Notes: generated by a model from the sequence alone, not told the origin. 43,103 nt of DNA from a bacterium 1xD8-48 (GCA_009917455.1 QZDS01000039.1:1-43103), one strand, 5' to 3'. Shown: positions 22,158 through 31,212, counted from the first letter of the stretch. Numbers and translations: made by a program.

Positions 22158-24269
22158 TTACTCAGCCGCCAGCACTACCACAGTCCGCGGCGGAATTTTC
22201 AGACTTTTTCCGAAATTAAACTCCGTCTGTTCCTCAAAATCCCTCCCGTCTTCATATTCTATAAAGGTATTCACCTTGATTTTCCAATTCTTTCCGTCGG
22301 GCAAATCCGGAAGCTGCTGATAAAGAGGCTCCCAGTAGGCGTTGACGGCATAGAAAATAATATCATCTCTGGTATCCTCCGCATTCCGTCCGGCGTACAT
22401 GATGCCGATGAGGCGGCTGGTGTGTCCGGTTCCGCCGTTCCAGGGATAGCCGTTGTGGATGCTGATTTCAGGAAGACCGCAGGAGGCCGCCTTGGTGGGC
22501 TTTCGCAGAATGGGGTGCTCCTTGCGGAAAGCAATCATGTACCGGAAAAAGTCATGGATTTCCCGATAGGTTTCCAGCCTTGTCCAGTCGAGCCAGGAAA
22601 TAATATTATCCTGACAGTAGGCGTTATTGTTCCCGAACTGTGTGTTGCAGAATTCGTCTCCGGCATAAAACATGGCAGGACCCCGGCTGCACATCAAGGT
22701 GGCGCAGGCGTTTTTTATCATGCGGCGGCGGAGACCTTCGATTTCAGGGTCGTCCGTGTCGCCCTCAACGCCGCAGTTCCAGCTGTTTCCGTTGTTGTCG
22801 CCGTCGGTGTTGTTCCAGCCGTTCTTTTCGTTATGCTTCATATTATAGGAATACATGTCATACAGGGTAAAGCCGTCGTGGCAGTTCAGGAAATTGATGG
22901 AGGCGCTTCTTCCCCGGACGGACGGGTCGTACAAATCCTTTGAGCCTGTAATCCGGGTAAGGGCGGTTCCGGCCAGACCCTCGTCTCCTTTCAGGAAACG
23001 CCGCATGTCGTCCCGGTATCTCCCGTTCCATTCCGACCATCTGTTGTAGGCCGGGAAATTGCCCACCTGATAGAGCCCCGCCGCATCCCAGGCCTCGGCA
23101 ATCAGCTTGACGTTTCCCAGAATAGGGTCGCAGGCGATTCCCTGGAGAATCGGAGGGTCTGCCATGGGAGCTCCGTTCTGGTCTCTTGTGAGGATGGAGG
23201 CCAAATCGAAACGGAAACCGTCCACACGGTACTCCGTTACCCAGTAGCGCAGGCAGTCAATGATGAAACGCCTCGTCATAGGATGATTGCAGTTTAAGGC
23301 GTTTCCGCATCCGCTGAAATTGTAGTACTCCCCGTTTGGAGTCAGAATATAATAAATATTGTTGTCAATTCCCTTGAAGGAAAAACAGGGTCCGTCCTCG
23401 TTTCCCTCGGCAGTATGATTGAATACCACGTCGAGGATGACTTCAATTCCGTTTTCCTTCAGCTCATAAATGAGCTGCTTTAACTCGTCGCCTTCGTGAT
23501 TATGCTCCACAACGGAAGAATAGCTGGTGTTGGGGGCAAAGAAACAGACAGTATTGTATCCCCAGTAATTGTAGAGCTGTACGCCGTCCACCACCTTGGC
23601 GTTTTCCATTTCATCAAACTCAAAAATCGGCATCAGCTCTATGGCATTGATACCCAGGTCCTTCAGATAAGGTATCTTCTGGCGAAGTCCCTCATAGGTT
23701 CCCCTTGCGGAAACGCCGGAGGACTTGTCTTTTGTGAACCCCCTGACGTGCATTTCATAAATGACCAAATCCTCTAAGGGAGTTTCAAGCTGCTTCATCT
23801 TACCCCAGTCGAAGTTGTTTTCAACCACTCTCGCGTGATAGGTAAAGTGCTTCCCGCTTTCCGGGTGCTCCCCCCAGTGCCTTTGCCCTGTGACGGCGCG
23901 CGCATAGGGGTCGAGTAAAACATTGTTTTTATCAAAAAGGAGCCCTTTTTCCCTGTCATAAGGGCCGTCTAACTGGAATGCGTATTCGAAATCCTCGATT
24001 TTTATGTCGAATACCAGCATGGAATAGGTGTTTCCGATGTGATAGGATTCCGGGAATTTCAGCCTGGCATAAGGCGTCGATTCCTCGGGATGAAAGAGCA
24101 GCAGAGTACAGCTTGTGGCGCCTGACGAATGGATAGTAAAGCTGACGCCGTTAGGAGCCGCCGCTGCGCCGTCCCTGTTATAAAATCCCGGCCTCACCTT
24201 GAAACCGTCGATGACGTCCAATGGCTGCAGTTTGCCTCCCCGCTCCGGTCTGTGCCATACAAATTCCAT
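22158..24269 (-). CDS. glgX: Glycogen debranching enzyme / isoamylase-type GH13
   Basis: This 703-residue cytosolic enzyme cleaves alpha-1,6 branches of glycogen or maltodextrin. An N-terminal CBM48-like sandwich domain is followed by the GH13 barrel with all four conserved regions: 'DVVFNHTAEG', 'DGFRFDLAS' (nucleophile Asp), 'LIAEAWDA' (acid/base Glu) and 'NFLNCHDGFTLYD'. The C-terminal beta domain ends 'SLKIPPRTVVVLAAE'. The overall pattern ('YNYWGYNTVCFFAPNTSY') is that of GlgX/TreX. AAGGAGG lies about 12 bases before the start. A minus-strand promoter, TTGCTA (24373-24378) with TATAAT (24349-24354), has an 18-base spacer. Other glycogen genes are not in the window. Confidence 0.94.
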   Translation of the reverse strand: MEFVWHRPERGGKLQPLDVIDGFKVRPGFYNRDGAAAAPNGVSFTIHSSGATSCTLLLFHPEESTPYARLKFPESYHIGNTYSMLVFDIKIEDFEYAFQLDGPYDREKGLLFDKNNVLLDPYARAVTGQRHWGEHPESGKHFTYHARVVENNFDWGKMKQLETPLEDLVIYEMHVRGFTKDKSSGVSARGTYEGLRQKIPYLKDLGINAIELMPIFEFDEMENAKVVDGVQLYNYWGYNTVCFFAPNTSYSSVVEHNHEGDELKQLIYELKENGIEVILDVVFNHTAEGNEDGPCFSFKGIDNNIYYILTPNGEYYNFSGCGNALNCNHPMTRRFIIDCLRYWVTEYRVDGFRFDLASILTRDQNGAPMADPPILQGIACDPILGNVKLIAEAWDAAGLYQVGNFPAYNRWSEWNGRYRDDMRRFLKGDEGLAGTALTRITGSKDLYDPSVRGRSASINFLNCHDGFTLYDMYSYNMKHNEKNGWNNTDGDNNGNSWNCGVEGDTDDPEIEGLRRRMIKNACATLMCSRGPAMFYAGDEFCNTQFGNNNAYCQDNIISWLDWTRLETYREIHDFFRYMIAFRKEHPILRKPTKAASCGLPEISIHNGYPWNGGTGHTSRLIGIMYAGRNAEDTRDDIIFYAVNAYWEPLYQQLPDLPDGKNWKIKVNTFIEYEDGRDFEEQTEFNFGKSLKIPPRTVVVLAAE

Positions 24270-24348
24270 ATATTCATACCTCCTTGTATGATATTGTTGT
24301 CGTACTTTTTACAGGTATACAAAACCCGCTGTCTGAAAATGCCTTTTA

Positions 24349-24413
24349 ATTATAGCATTATCCGTTAAAGGATAGCAACATTCGTTTGACGAAAGTTGCG
24401 GAAATGCTATACT
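24349..24413. promoter_or_regulatory. Divergent promoters of glgX and the NUDIX gene
   Basis: On the minus strand, TTGCTA (24373-24378) and TATAAT (24349-24354) are 18 bases apart, for glgX. On the plus strand, TTGACG (24386-24391) and TATACT (24408-24413) are 16 bases apart, for the NUDIX gene. The two -35 boxes are only 7 bases apart. GATAGCAA occurs at 24371-24378 and again at 24425-24432. Confidence 0.6.
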
Positions 24414-24463
24414 GTATTATAATTGATAGCAATACTGTAAAATAAGGAAATGTGGTGAAGTTT

Positions 24464-24967
24464 ATGAAAAGCAGCCTTACAACCCTGTGTTATATTGAAA
24501 AGGACAACAAATACCTTATGCTCCACAGGGTTTCGAAAAAAAATGATGTAAACAAGGATAAATGGATTGGAGTCGGGGGACATTTTGAAAAGGGGGAAAG
24601 CCCGGAGGAATGCCTTTTGAGGGAAGTGAAGGAGGAGACGGGACTGACCCTTACCTCCTACCGTTTCCGCGGAATCGTGACCTTTTGCTATGAAAGCGGC
24701 GGCGGAGAGGAGCTGGTGGAGTATATGTGCCTTTATACGGCGGACGGCTTTGAGGGAACGCTTAAGGAATGCGACGAGGGAAGGCTTGAATGGGTGGAAA
24801 AGGACAGAATCAGTAAGCTGGAACTGTGGACGGGAGATTTGCTGTTTTTTGATTATCTGCGGCGGGAACTGCCCTTCTTTTCCTTAAAGCTTTGCTATAG
24901 GGAGGACGGAGAGCTGTACCTGGCGGTTCTTGACGGGAAGGAGATTGACACCAAAGCCCCCTGGTGA
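24464..24967 (+). CDS. NUDIX hydrolase (MutT-like)
   Basis: This is a 167-residue protein with a complete Nudix box, GHFEKGE-X7-REVKEETGL, at about residues 38-60, which binds the metal for pyrophosphate hydrolysis. The N-terminus 'TTLCYIEKDNKYLMLHRV' and the segment 'KWIGVGGHFE' resemble the 8-oxo-dGTP-like group, suggesting sanitising of oxidised nucleotides. The substrate cannot be fixed from sequence. The start is uncertain: ATG 24464 matches the family, but the AAGGA at 24444-24448 is better spaced for a GTG at 24455, which would add three residues. Confidence 0.88.
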   Translation: MKSSLTTLCYIEKDNKYLMLHRVSKKNDVNKDKWIGVGGHFEKGESPEECLLREVKEETGLTLTSYRFRGIVTFCYESGGGEELVEYMCLYTADGFEGTLKECDEGRLEWVEKDRISKLELWTGDLLFFDYLRRELPFFSLKLCYREDGELYLAVLDGKEIDTKAPW

Positions 24968-25038
24968 GATTTGCGCCATGTCCGAAAGGTTTAGAGAGCG
25001 GGTATAAAAGTTTTTATAAATTGTTTATAATCCCGTAA

Positions 25039-25067
25039 TTGACTTTTCTATGTAACGGTAATACATT
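25039..25067 (+). promoter_or_regulatory. Promoter of the first glycosyltransferase gene
   Basis: TTGACT at 25039-25044 and TACATT at 25062-25067 have a 17-base spacer. The start codon follows 33 bases after the -10 box. Confidence 0.55.
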
Positions 25068-25100
25068 TTTAATAAGCAGTTACGGAAGCGGGGGATTAGT

Positions 25101-25937
25101 ATGGAAGTATCCATAAAAGAACCGTTAGTGAGCATAATCGTGCCCGTCTATAACGGTGAAAGGGCAATCGAAAGATGCCTGCGCAGTATCCAGAATCAAA
25201 GCTATACAAACACGGAAATCATTGTCGTAAATGACGGAAGCACGGACCACACGGAAAGGGTGCTTGCAAAATACGCCGCTTCCGATAAGCGGTTCGTTAT
25301 CATAAATCAGGAGAACAAGGGCGTTTCCGAGAGCCGGAACGCGGGAATGAAGGCGGCGTCGGGCGAGTATTTCCAGTTCGTGGACGGAGACGACTGGCTG
25401 CCGAAGTATGCCACGGAGGAGTTTGTGAGGACGGCGCTCACTTATGACTGCGGTATGGTGATTTCCGATTATTACAGGGTCTGCGGGAAGCGGATTTATG
25501 AAAAGGGCAATATTGAAGGCGGGCCGGTGATTACCCGGAGCAGGTTTGCGGAATATATGATGGCGGCTCCGGCCAATTTTTATTACGGCGTGCTCTGGAA
25601 CAAATTTTTCAGGGCCGATATTATCAGAAAATTCGGACTTATCTGTTCGCCGGAGCTGGACTGGTGCGAGGATTTCCGCTTCAATCTTGAATATCTCCGG
25701 TATGTGGGGCAGGTGGGAGTAATTACCAGGCCGCTGTATTATTACGTAAAGACGAAGGGCAGCCTTGTCGCTACCCAGACGAATTTTCACCAGACTGTCC
25801 GAACCAGGCGAATTCTGTTTGATTACTATAAGGAGCTTTACAGGAGTATCGACCTTTATGAGGAAAATAAGCTTCGGATAAGGATGTTTTATTTATCCTT
25901 TGCACACGATAAGATTAAAAAGATTAAATCCGCCTGA
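25101..25937 (+). CDS. Family 2 glycosyltransferase
   Basis: This is a 278-residue GT-A type enzyme. It has the nucleotide-sugar site 'VSIIVPVYNGERAIERCLRSI' and 'EIIVVNDGSTDHTERVL', then 'NKGVSESRNAGMKAASGEYFQFVDGDDWL' with the metal-binding DxD-like DGDD, and an acceptor-side region 'GVLWNKFFRADIIRKFGL' and 'DWCEDFRFNLEYL'. There are no membrane helices. Donor and acceptor are unknown; such enzymes usually build cell-surface polysaccharide or glycolipid. It is followed by ftsH after 68 bases, with a GC hairpin (25949-25955 with 25983-25989) between them. Confidence 0.9.
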   Translation: MEVSIKEPLVSIIVPVYNGERAIERCLRSIQNQSYTNTEIIVVNDGSTDHTERVLAKYAASDKRFVIINQENKGVSESRNAGMKAASGEYFQFVDGDDWLPKYATEEFVRTALTYDCGMVISDYYRVCGKRIYEKGNIEGGPVITRSRFAEYMMAAPANFYYGVLWNKFFRADIIRKFGLICSPELDWCEDFRFNLEYLRYVGQVGVITRPLYYYVKTKGSLVATQTNFHQTVRTRRILFDYYKELYRSIDLYEENKLRIRMFYLSFAHDKIKKIKSA

Positions 25938-26005
25938 TTGGTATACGGGCGCCGCGCAGGTCAAATCGGACCGAAAGAGGAGGCGGCGCGGAAAAGAGGG
26001 GACAC

Positions 26006-27835
26006 ATGAAAGAAGTAAAACAACCAAAGAAACCGCTGATATTTTATTATCTGATTGTCATGCTGGTGATGATGCTGCTCAACAGCCTGCTTTTTCCAAA
26101 GCTTATGCGGCAGCAGGTGGAAAATGTGGATTACGGCACTTTCCTTGGCATGGTGGACGAAAAACAGGTGGCGATGGTGCAAATCGAGGGAGATTATATT
26201 TACTTCACCGATAAGCAGGAAGAACCGGGTTTTTACCGGACCACCACCTTTGATGACCCGCAGCTTGTGGAACGGCTGCAGGAATCAGGGTGTTCTTTCG
26301 GACGGGTAGTGCAGGAGGAAATGTCTCCCGTTTTAAGCTTTATCCTGAGCTGGATTCTTCCGATTGTTATTTTCATTGTGATTGGCCAGCTTATTTCCGG
26401 CTGGTTAATGAAGAAGATGGGCGGCGGGATGCCGGCTATGCAGTTTGGAAAGAGCAACGCTAAAATTTATGTGGAGTCCACCACGGGAATCAAGTTCAGC
26501 GACGTGGCGGGCGAGGACGAGGCCAAGGAAATACTGGCGGAAATTGTGGATTTCCTTCACAATCCCCGGAAATATCAGGAAATCGGCGCTTCCATGCCTA
26601 AAGGGGCGCTGCTGGTAGGCCCTCCTGGAACAGGCAAAACGCTTCTTGCAAAGGCCGTGGCCGGTGAGGCGAACGTTCCGTTTTTTTCCATTTCCGGCTC
26701 GGAATTCGTGGAAATGTTCGTGGGAATGGGCGCGGCAAAGGTGAGGGATTTGTTCAGGCAGGCTAACGAAAAAGCGCCCTGCATTGTGTTCATAGATGAG
26801 ATTGATACCATAGGTAAAAAGCGAGATAACGGCGGCATGGGCGGCAACGACGAGAGAGAGCAGACCTTAAACCAGCTTCTCACGGAGATGGACGGCTTCG
26901 ACGGCTCAAAGGGGGTTGTGATTCTGGCGGCCACCAACAGGCCGGAATCCTTAGACCCGGCGCTTCTGCGTCCCGGACGGTTCGACAGGCGGGTGCCCGT
27001 GGAGCTTCCCGACCTGGCAGGCAGGGAGGCTATATTAAAGGTACACGCCAGAAAGATAAAGCTGGGAGACAATGTGGATTTCAACGCCATTGCAAGGGCG
27101 GCCTCCGGCGCTTCCGGCGCGGAGCTTGCCAATATGGTGAACGAGGCGGCCCTTAGGGCGGTCCGGGAGGGACGCCAGTATGTGACCCAGGCTGACCTGG
27201 AAGAAAGCATTGAGGTGGTAATTGCGGGCTATCAGAAGAAGAATAAGGTGCTTTCGGATAAGGAGCGTCTGATTGTGTCCTACCATGAAATCGGACATGC
27301 GCTGGTGGCGGCGCTGCAGAACAACTCCGCTCCGGTTACCAAGATTACCATTATCCCCCGTACCTCAGGCGCGCTGGGATATACCATGCAGGTGGACGAG
27401 GGAGAACACAATCTTATGAGCAAGGAAGAGCTTGAAAATAAGATTGCCACATTTACCGGCGGACGGGTGGCGGAGGAGCTGATTTTCCATTCCATCACCA
27501 CCGGAGCCTCCAACGATATCGAGCAGGCAACCAGGCTGGCGAGAGCCATGATTACCAGATACGGTATGAGCGAGGAATTCGGCATGGTCGCCCTTGAAAC
27601 CGTATCCAACCAGTATCTTGGCGGGGACGCGTCCCTTGCATGCTCGGAGAATACCGCAAGGGAAATTGACAGGAAGGTAATCGAATCTGTAAGAAACCAG
27701 TATGAAAAGGCGAAAAAGCTTCTCTCCGACAATCTGGACAAGCTCCACGAGCTTGCGAAATACCTGTATGAGAAGGAAACTATTACAGGGGATGAATTTA
27801 TGGAGATTTTGAACGCCAAAGGGCAGAAAAATTAA
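26006..27835 (+). CDS. ftsH: ATP-dependent zinc metalloprotease FtsH
   Basis: FtsH degrades membrane and soluble proteins in a membrane-anchored hexamer. This 609-residue protein has two N-terminal membrane helices (about 10-31 and 109-134) around a small outer domain. The AAA module has Walker A GPPGTGKT at about 205-212, Walker B 'CIVFIDEIDTIG' and the SRH region 'VVILAATNRPESLDPALLRPGRFDRRV'. The peptidase has the zinc site HEIGH at about 427-431 in 'IVSYHEIGHALVAAL'. It is slightly short at the C-terminus compared with Bacillus FtsH. A strong terminator follows. It may be a second FtsH copy, since this context lacks the usual tilS-hpt neighbours. Confidence 0.95.
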   Translation: MKEVKQPKKPLIFYYLIVMLVMMLLNSLLFPKLMRQQVENVDYGTFLGMVDEKQVAMVQIEGDYIYFTDKQEEPGFYRTTTFDDPQLVERLQESGCSFGRVVQEEMSPVLSFILSWILPIVIFIVIGQLISGWLMKKMGGGMPAMQFGKSNAKIYVESTTGIKFSDVAGEDEAKEILAEIVDFLHNPRKYQEIGASMPKGALLVGPPGTGKTLLAKAVAGEANVPFFSISGSEFVEMFVGMGAAKVRDLFRQANEKAPCIVFIDEIDTIGKKRDNGGMGGNDEREQTLNQLLTEMDGFDGSKGVVILAATNRPESLDPALLRPGRFDRRVPVELPDLAGREAILKVHARKIKLGDNVDFNAIARAASGASGAELANMVNEAALRAVREGRQYVTQADLEESIEVVIAGYQKKNKVLSDKERLIVSYHEIGHALVAALQNNSAPVTKITIIPRTSGALGYTMQVDEGEHNLMSKEELENKIATFTGGRVAEELIFHSITTGASNDIEQATRLARAMITRYGMSEEFGMVALETVSNQYLGGDASLACSENTAREIDRKVIESVRNQYEKAKKLLSDNLDKLHELAKYLYEKETITGDEFMEILNAKGQKN

Positions 27836-27861
27836 AACTGTTTTTAAAAAAGATGAAAAGG

Positions 27862-27889
27862 CCGTCAGCGATTGCTGACGGTTTTTATT
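27862..27889 (+). terminator. Intrinsic terminator of ftsH
   Basis: CCGTCAGC (27862-27869) pairs with GCTGACGG (27874-27881) over a GATT loop and is followed directly by TTTTTATTT. This is a textbook Rho-independent terminator separating ftsH from the copper module. Confidence 0.92.
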
Positions 27890-27912
27890 TCTGCAGGTTT
27901 GTTATCTTCCTC

Positions 27913-27975
27913 TTGACAAATACCCTAAGGGGGTATATCATATGGTTTGTAAAAACAAATACCCCCAAGGGGTAT
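27913..27975 (+). promoter_or_regulatory. Copper-responsive promoter with two CsoR-type operators
   Basis: TTGACA (27913-27918) and TATCAT (27936-27941) have a 17-base spacer. Operator 1, ATACCCTAAGGGGGTAT at 27920-27936, fills that spacer. Operator 2, ATACCCCCAAGGGGTAT at 27959-27975, lies downstream, 39 bp centre to centre. Both match the TACCC...GGGTA type of pseudo-palindrome known for CsoR repressors, and a CsoR-family gene follows. Confidence 0.9.
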
Positions 27976-27999
27976 ATAAAGTAAAAGCGAGGTGTTGAT

Positions 28000-28329
28000 A
28001 TGCCGCAAACAGGAGATACTATGAATCAGGAAAATATATGTAACTGCTGCCGCACCAAGCATACGCCCAGGAACGAAAAGCAACGGAAACAGCTCCAGAA
28101 CCGTCTCAGCCGAATCACAGGCCAGCTAAACGGCATCGGCAGAATGCTGGAGGAAAACCGTTACTGCGGCGATATCCTGATACAGGTGGCGGCTGTGGAG
28201 AGCGCGTTGCAGAGCTTTGGCTATCTGATTTTGCAGGAGCATATGGAGACCTGCGTGGTGGAGGAAATCCAAAACGGCAACACACAAATTATGGAGGAAG
28301 CCATCGAGCTTGTGAAGAAGCTGAAATAA
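28000..28329 (+). CDS. csoR: CsoR family copper-sensing repressor
   Basis: This is a 109-residue all-helical repressor of the DUF156/CsoR family. The copper-binding triad is visible as C56 (YCGDIL), H81 and C85 (HMETC), with the exact C-X24-H-X3-C spacing of characterised CsoR. The helix 'KQLQNRLSRITGQLNGIGRMLEEN' is diagnostic. When Cu(I) binds, the tetramer leaves its operator; two fitting operators lie upstream. The N-terminus has an extra Cys cluster (C14, C16, C17, H21) outside the core, which is unusual. A second ATG at 28021 exists, but GAGGTG before 28000 supports the longer form. copA follows 15 bases later. Confidence 0.93.
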   Translation: MPQTGDTMNQENICNCCRTKHTPRNEKQRKQLQNRLSRITGQLNGIGRMLEENRYCGDILIQVAAVESALQSFGYLILQEHMETCVVEEIQNGNTQIMEEAIELVKKLK

Positions 28330-28344
28330 AGGAGAGCGGATATT

Positions 28345-31083
28345 ATGATTAAGCAAAAATATGAAGTGACAGGCATGACCTGTTCCGCCTGTTCCTCCCA
28401 TGTGGAAAAGAGCGTCTGTAAGCTTTCGGGGATGAACGAGGTGACGGTGAACCTGCTTACCAACAGTATGCAGGTGGCATACGATGAAAGTCTGTGCAGC
28501 GAGGATAAAATCATTGAAGCGGTGGAGAAGGCCGGTTACGGCGCAAGGCAGGCAGCGTCAGAAGGAACGCAGAGCCGAAACGGAACCGGGACAGGAAAAG
28601 CAGAGGCAGGCAACAGGGCAGCGGGAGCGGGCAAAGGAGCGTCAGGAAAGGACAGCGCCGGACGGGAGGCCCTGAAAAGAAAAAAGGAAAACAGGGAAAT
28701 GAAGGTGCGGCTTACCGTTTCCATTGTTTTTATGATTCTTCTTATGCTTGTTTCCATGCACCACATGTTTTTTATGTGGCTGCATCTTCCCGTACCGGAA
28801 TGGCTGATGAAGCTGTTTCATGGAAATGAAAACGCATTGACCTTTGCATTCACCCAGTTTTTGCTTACGCTTCCGATTATCTATGTGAACCGTAAGTATT
28901 ACCAGACGGGATTTAAGACCCTGCTTCACTTAAGCCCCAATATGGACAGCCTGATTGCCATCGGCTCGGGAGCGGCCCTTGTTTACGGCGTCTTTGCCAT
29001 TTACCGGATTGGGTACGGCCTTGGACACGGGGACGGGGCTCTGGTTTCGAGGTATGCTTCCGACCTTTACTTTGAGTCGGCGGGAATGATTCTGGCGCTG
29101 ATTACGGTGGGAAAATATATGGAGTCCCGCTCCAAAGGCAAGACCGGAGAAGCTATAGAAAAACTGATGGATTTATCGCCAAAGACGGCGATTCTGCTTC
29201 TGGAAAACGGGGAGGAGAAGGAAATCCCCACTTATGAGCTTTTAAAGGACGATTTATTTGTGGTAAAGCCGGGCAGTCTGATTCCGGTGGACGGCGTGGT
29301 GGTGGAGGGAACCTCCAGCGTCAACGAGGCGGCAATCACAGGGGAGAGTATTCCTGTGGAAAAGCAGGCCGGGGACGCGGTAGTATCCGCTACCATGAAC
29401 AAAGCGGGCAGACTGGTGTGCCGGGCGGTGAAGGTAGGGGAGGATACCACCCTTTCCCAGATTATCCGTCTGGTGGAGGAGGCTTCCGCCTCCAAAGCGC
29501 CCATTGCCAAAATGGCGGATAAAATCGCCGGGATTTTTGTGCCGGCGGTGATGGGAATCGCCCTTATTACCTTTATTGTGTGGCTGATAGCCGGGGGCGG
29601 CTTTGAGGCGGCTATGTCAAGCGCTATTGCGGTGCTTGTGATTTCCTGCCCCTGCGCTCTGGGACTTGCGACGCCTGTGGCGATTATGGTGGGGACGGGA
29701 GTGGGAGCCAAAAACGGCATCCTCATCAAATCGGGGGACGCCCTGCAGTCGGCGAAGGATATTGACACGGTAGTACTCGATAAAACCGGAACTATCACGG
29801 AAGGAAGGCCAAAGGTTACGGATATTTTCGGCTATGAAAGGGAATTGGACACCCGGCGGCTGCTTTTGCTTGCGGCTGCTATTGAAAAACCCAGCGAGCA
29901 CCCTCTTGCCGAAGCTATTTTAAATGAAGCGGAAAAGACGGGGGAGAGGATTCCCGACGTCACGGATTTTCAGGCGGTTTTCGGCAGAGGCGTTACGGGA
30001 GTCTGCGATGGGGAGAGGTATTTTGCGGGCAACAGGGCTTTTATGGAGGATAAGGGGATTGCGTTGTCGGAAATGCAGAAGGAGGCTGTGGCGGATTTGG
30101 CGGAGGAGGGAAAAACTCCCCTTTTGTTTGCCGGTGGGGGAAAGCTTCTGGGAATCATAGCGGTTGCGGATACGGTCAAGTCTTCCTCGGTAAGCGCCAT
30201 CAGAGAGTTTCATAACATGAAAATAGAAGTGGTGATGCTGACCGGCGACAATGAGCGAACGGCTCAGGCGGTGCGGAGAGAGCTTGGCATTAACAGGGTG
30301 GTTGCGGAAGTCCTTCCCGAGGATAAGGAAAAGGAAATCAGAAAGCTCCAGGGTGAGGGCAGGAAGGTTGCCATGATTGGGGACGGGATTAACGACGCCC
30401 CGGCGCTTGCGGCCGCTGACGTGGGTATTGCCATCGGAGCGGGAACGGACGTTGCCATTGACAGCGCCGATATCATACTGATGAAAAGCAGGCTGACTGA
30501 CGCCATAAGCGCCATCAGATTAAGCCGCGCCGTTATCAAAAATATAAAGGAAAACCTGTTCTGGGCGTTTTTCTATAATACCATAGGGATTCCCCTTGCG
30601 GCAGGGCTTCTTTACCCGGCCTTCGGAGTCCGGTTAAACCCTATGTTCGGGGCGGCAGCCATGAGCATGAGCAGCCTGTTTGTGGTGGGGAACGCCCTGC
30701 GGCTGAGGAATTTCAGGGTGCGGCAGCCCGGTCAGGCTAAGACGGATGAATCCGAGCCGGAAAACAGTGGTAATGGCAATGCGTCAATAAAAGAAGGAAC
30801 CGCTGCCGGAGAAGCGGCAGAGAAAGACGCGGCAACAGAAAAGTATAAATCCATGAAGGAGGAAAAGAAAATGACGAAAACAATAATTATTGAAGGAATG
30901 ATGTGCGCGCACTGTACGGGCAGAGTGCAGAAGGCATTGGAGGCGTTGACGGGCGTTGAAAGCGTTGTTATGAGCCTTGAGAGCAAAAGCGCGGAAGTTA
31001 CCCTCGGGAAAGATGTGCCGGAGGAGATATTAAGAGCCGCCGTGACGGAAGCGGGATATGAGGTAGTGGAAGTAAAAGGTTAA
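28345..31083 (+). CDS. copA: Copper-exporting P1B-type ATPase with a C-terminal CopZ-like domain
   Basis: CopA pumps Cu(I) out of the cytosol. The 912-residue protein has an N-terminal metal-binding domain with MTCSAC (C13, C16), a low-complexity Gly/Ala/Lys linker (about 68-110), and eight membrane helices. Further motifs are 'AITGESIPV', the transmembrane copper site C435-P-C437, DKTGT at about 479-483, 'EKPSEHPLAEAI' and 'MIGDGINDAPALAAADVGIAIG'. Unusually, after a linker (about 790-842) it ends in a second complete HMA domain with MMCAHC (C854, C857). That domain has its own ATG (30871) and ribosome site. AAAGGAGAG precedes the main start. Confidence 0.95.
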   Translation: MIKQKYEVTGMTCSACSSHVEKSVCKLSGMNEVTVNLLTNSMQVAYDESLCSEDKIIEAVEKAGYGARQAASEGTQSRNGTGTGKAEAGNRAAGAGKGASGKDSAGREALKRKKENREMKVRLTVSIVFMILLMLVSMHHMFFMWLHLPVPEWLMKLFHGNENALTFAFTQFLLTLPIIYVNRKYYQTGFKTLLHLSPNMDSLIAIGSGAALVYGVFAIYRIGYGLGHGDGALVSRYASDLYFESAGMILALITVGKYMESRSKGKTGEAIEKLMDLSPKTAILLLENGEEKEIPTYELLKDDLFVVKPGSLIPVDGVVVEGTSSVNEAAITGESIPVEKQAGDAVVSATMNKAGRLVCRAVKVGEDTTLSQIIRLVEEASASKAPIAKMADKIAGIFVPAVMGIALITFIVWLIAGGGFEAAMSSAIAVLVISCPCALGLATPVAIMVGTGVGAKNGILIKSGDALQSAKDIDTVVLDKTGTITEGRPKVTDIFGYERELDTRRLLLLAAAIEKPSEHPLAEAILNEAEKTGERIPDVTDFQAVFGRGVTGVCDGERYFAGNRAFMEDKGIALSEMQKEAVADLAEEGKTPLLFAGGGKLLGIIAVADTVKSSSVSAIREFHNMKIEVVMLTGDNERTAQAVRRELGINRVVAEVLPEDKEKEIRKLQGEGRKVAMIGDGINDAPALAAADVGIAIGAGTDVAIDSADIILMKSRLTDAISAIRLSRAVIKNIKENLFWAFFYNTIGIPLAAGLLYPAFGVRLNPMFGAAAMSMSSLFVVGNALRLRNFRVRQPGQAKTDESEPENSGNGNASIKEGTAAGEAAEKDAATEKYKSMKEEKKMTKTIIIEGMMCAHCTGRVQKALEALTGVESVVMSLESKSAEVTLGKDVPEEILRAAVTEAGYEVVEVKG
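30856..31083 (+). CDS. Possible internally initiated CopZ-like copper chaperone
   Basis: Inside the copA frame, AAGGAGG at 30856-30862 lies 8 bases before an in-frame ATG at 30871. This is as strong as any start site in the window, though it codes only linker residues. Translation from it would yield a 70-residue protein (MTKTIIIEGMMCAHCTGRV...) that is a complete CopZ-like HMA chaperone. The reading is that one gene makes both the fused pump and the free chaperone. It could also be a relic of a former separate copZ after loss of the stop codon. Coordinates include the ribosome site; coding starts at 30871. Confidence 0.55.
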   Translation, partial: KEEKKMTKTIIIEGMMCAHCTGRVQKALEALTGVESVVMSLESKSAEVTLGKDVPEEILRAAVTEAGYEVVEVKG

Positions 31084-31100
31084 GACCCGAAAGAAGAAAA

Positions 31101-31181
31101 CCGCCGCAGCTGTGATTTGCGCATGCAGGAAGCAGATAAGATGCTTCCTGCAGACGCCTTGATGAATCATGGCTGCGGCGG
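31101..31181. terminator. Large two-tier hairpin after copA
   Basis: Outer arms CCGCCGCAGC (31101-31110) and GCTGCGGCGG (31172-31181) enclose a second perfect stem, TGCAGGAAGCA (31124-31134) with TGCTTCCTGCA (31142-31152). CTTTTC follows on the plus strand and, read the other way, TTTTCTTC follows. It sits between copA and the convergent chemotaxis remnant, so a bidirectional terminator is likely. Confidence 0.65.
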
Positions 31182-31212
31182 CTTTTCAATGAAACTCAGA
31201 TACAAATCCGGT

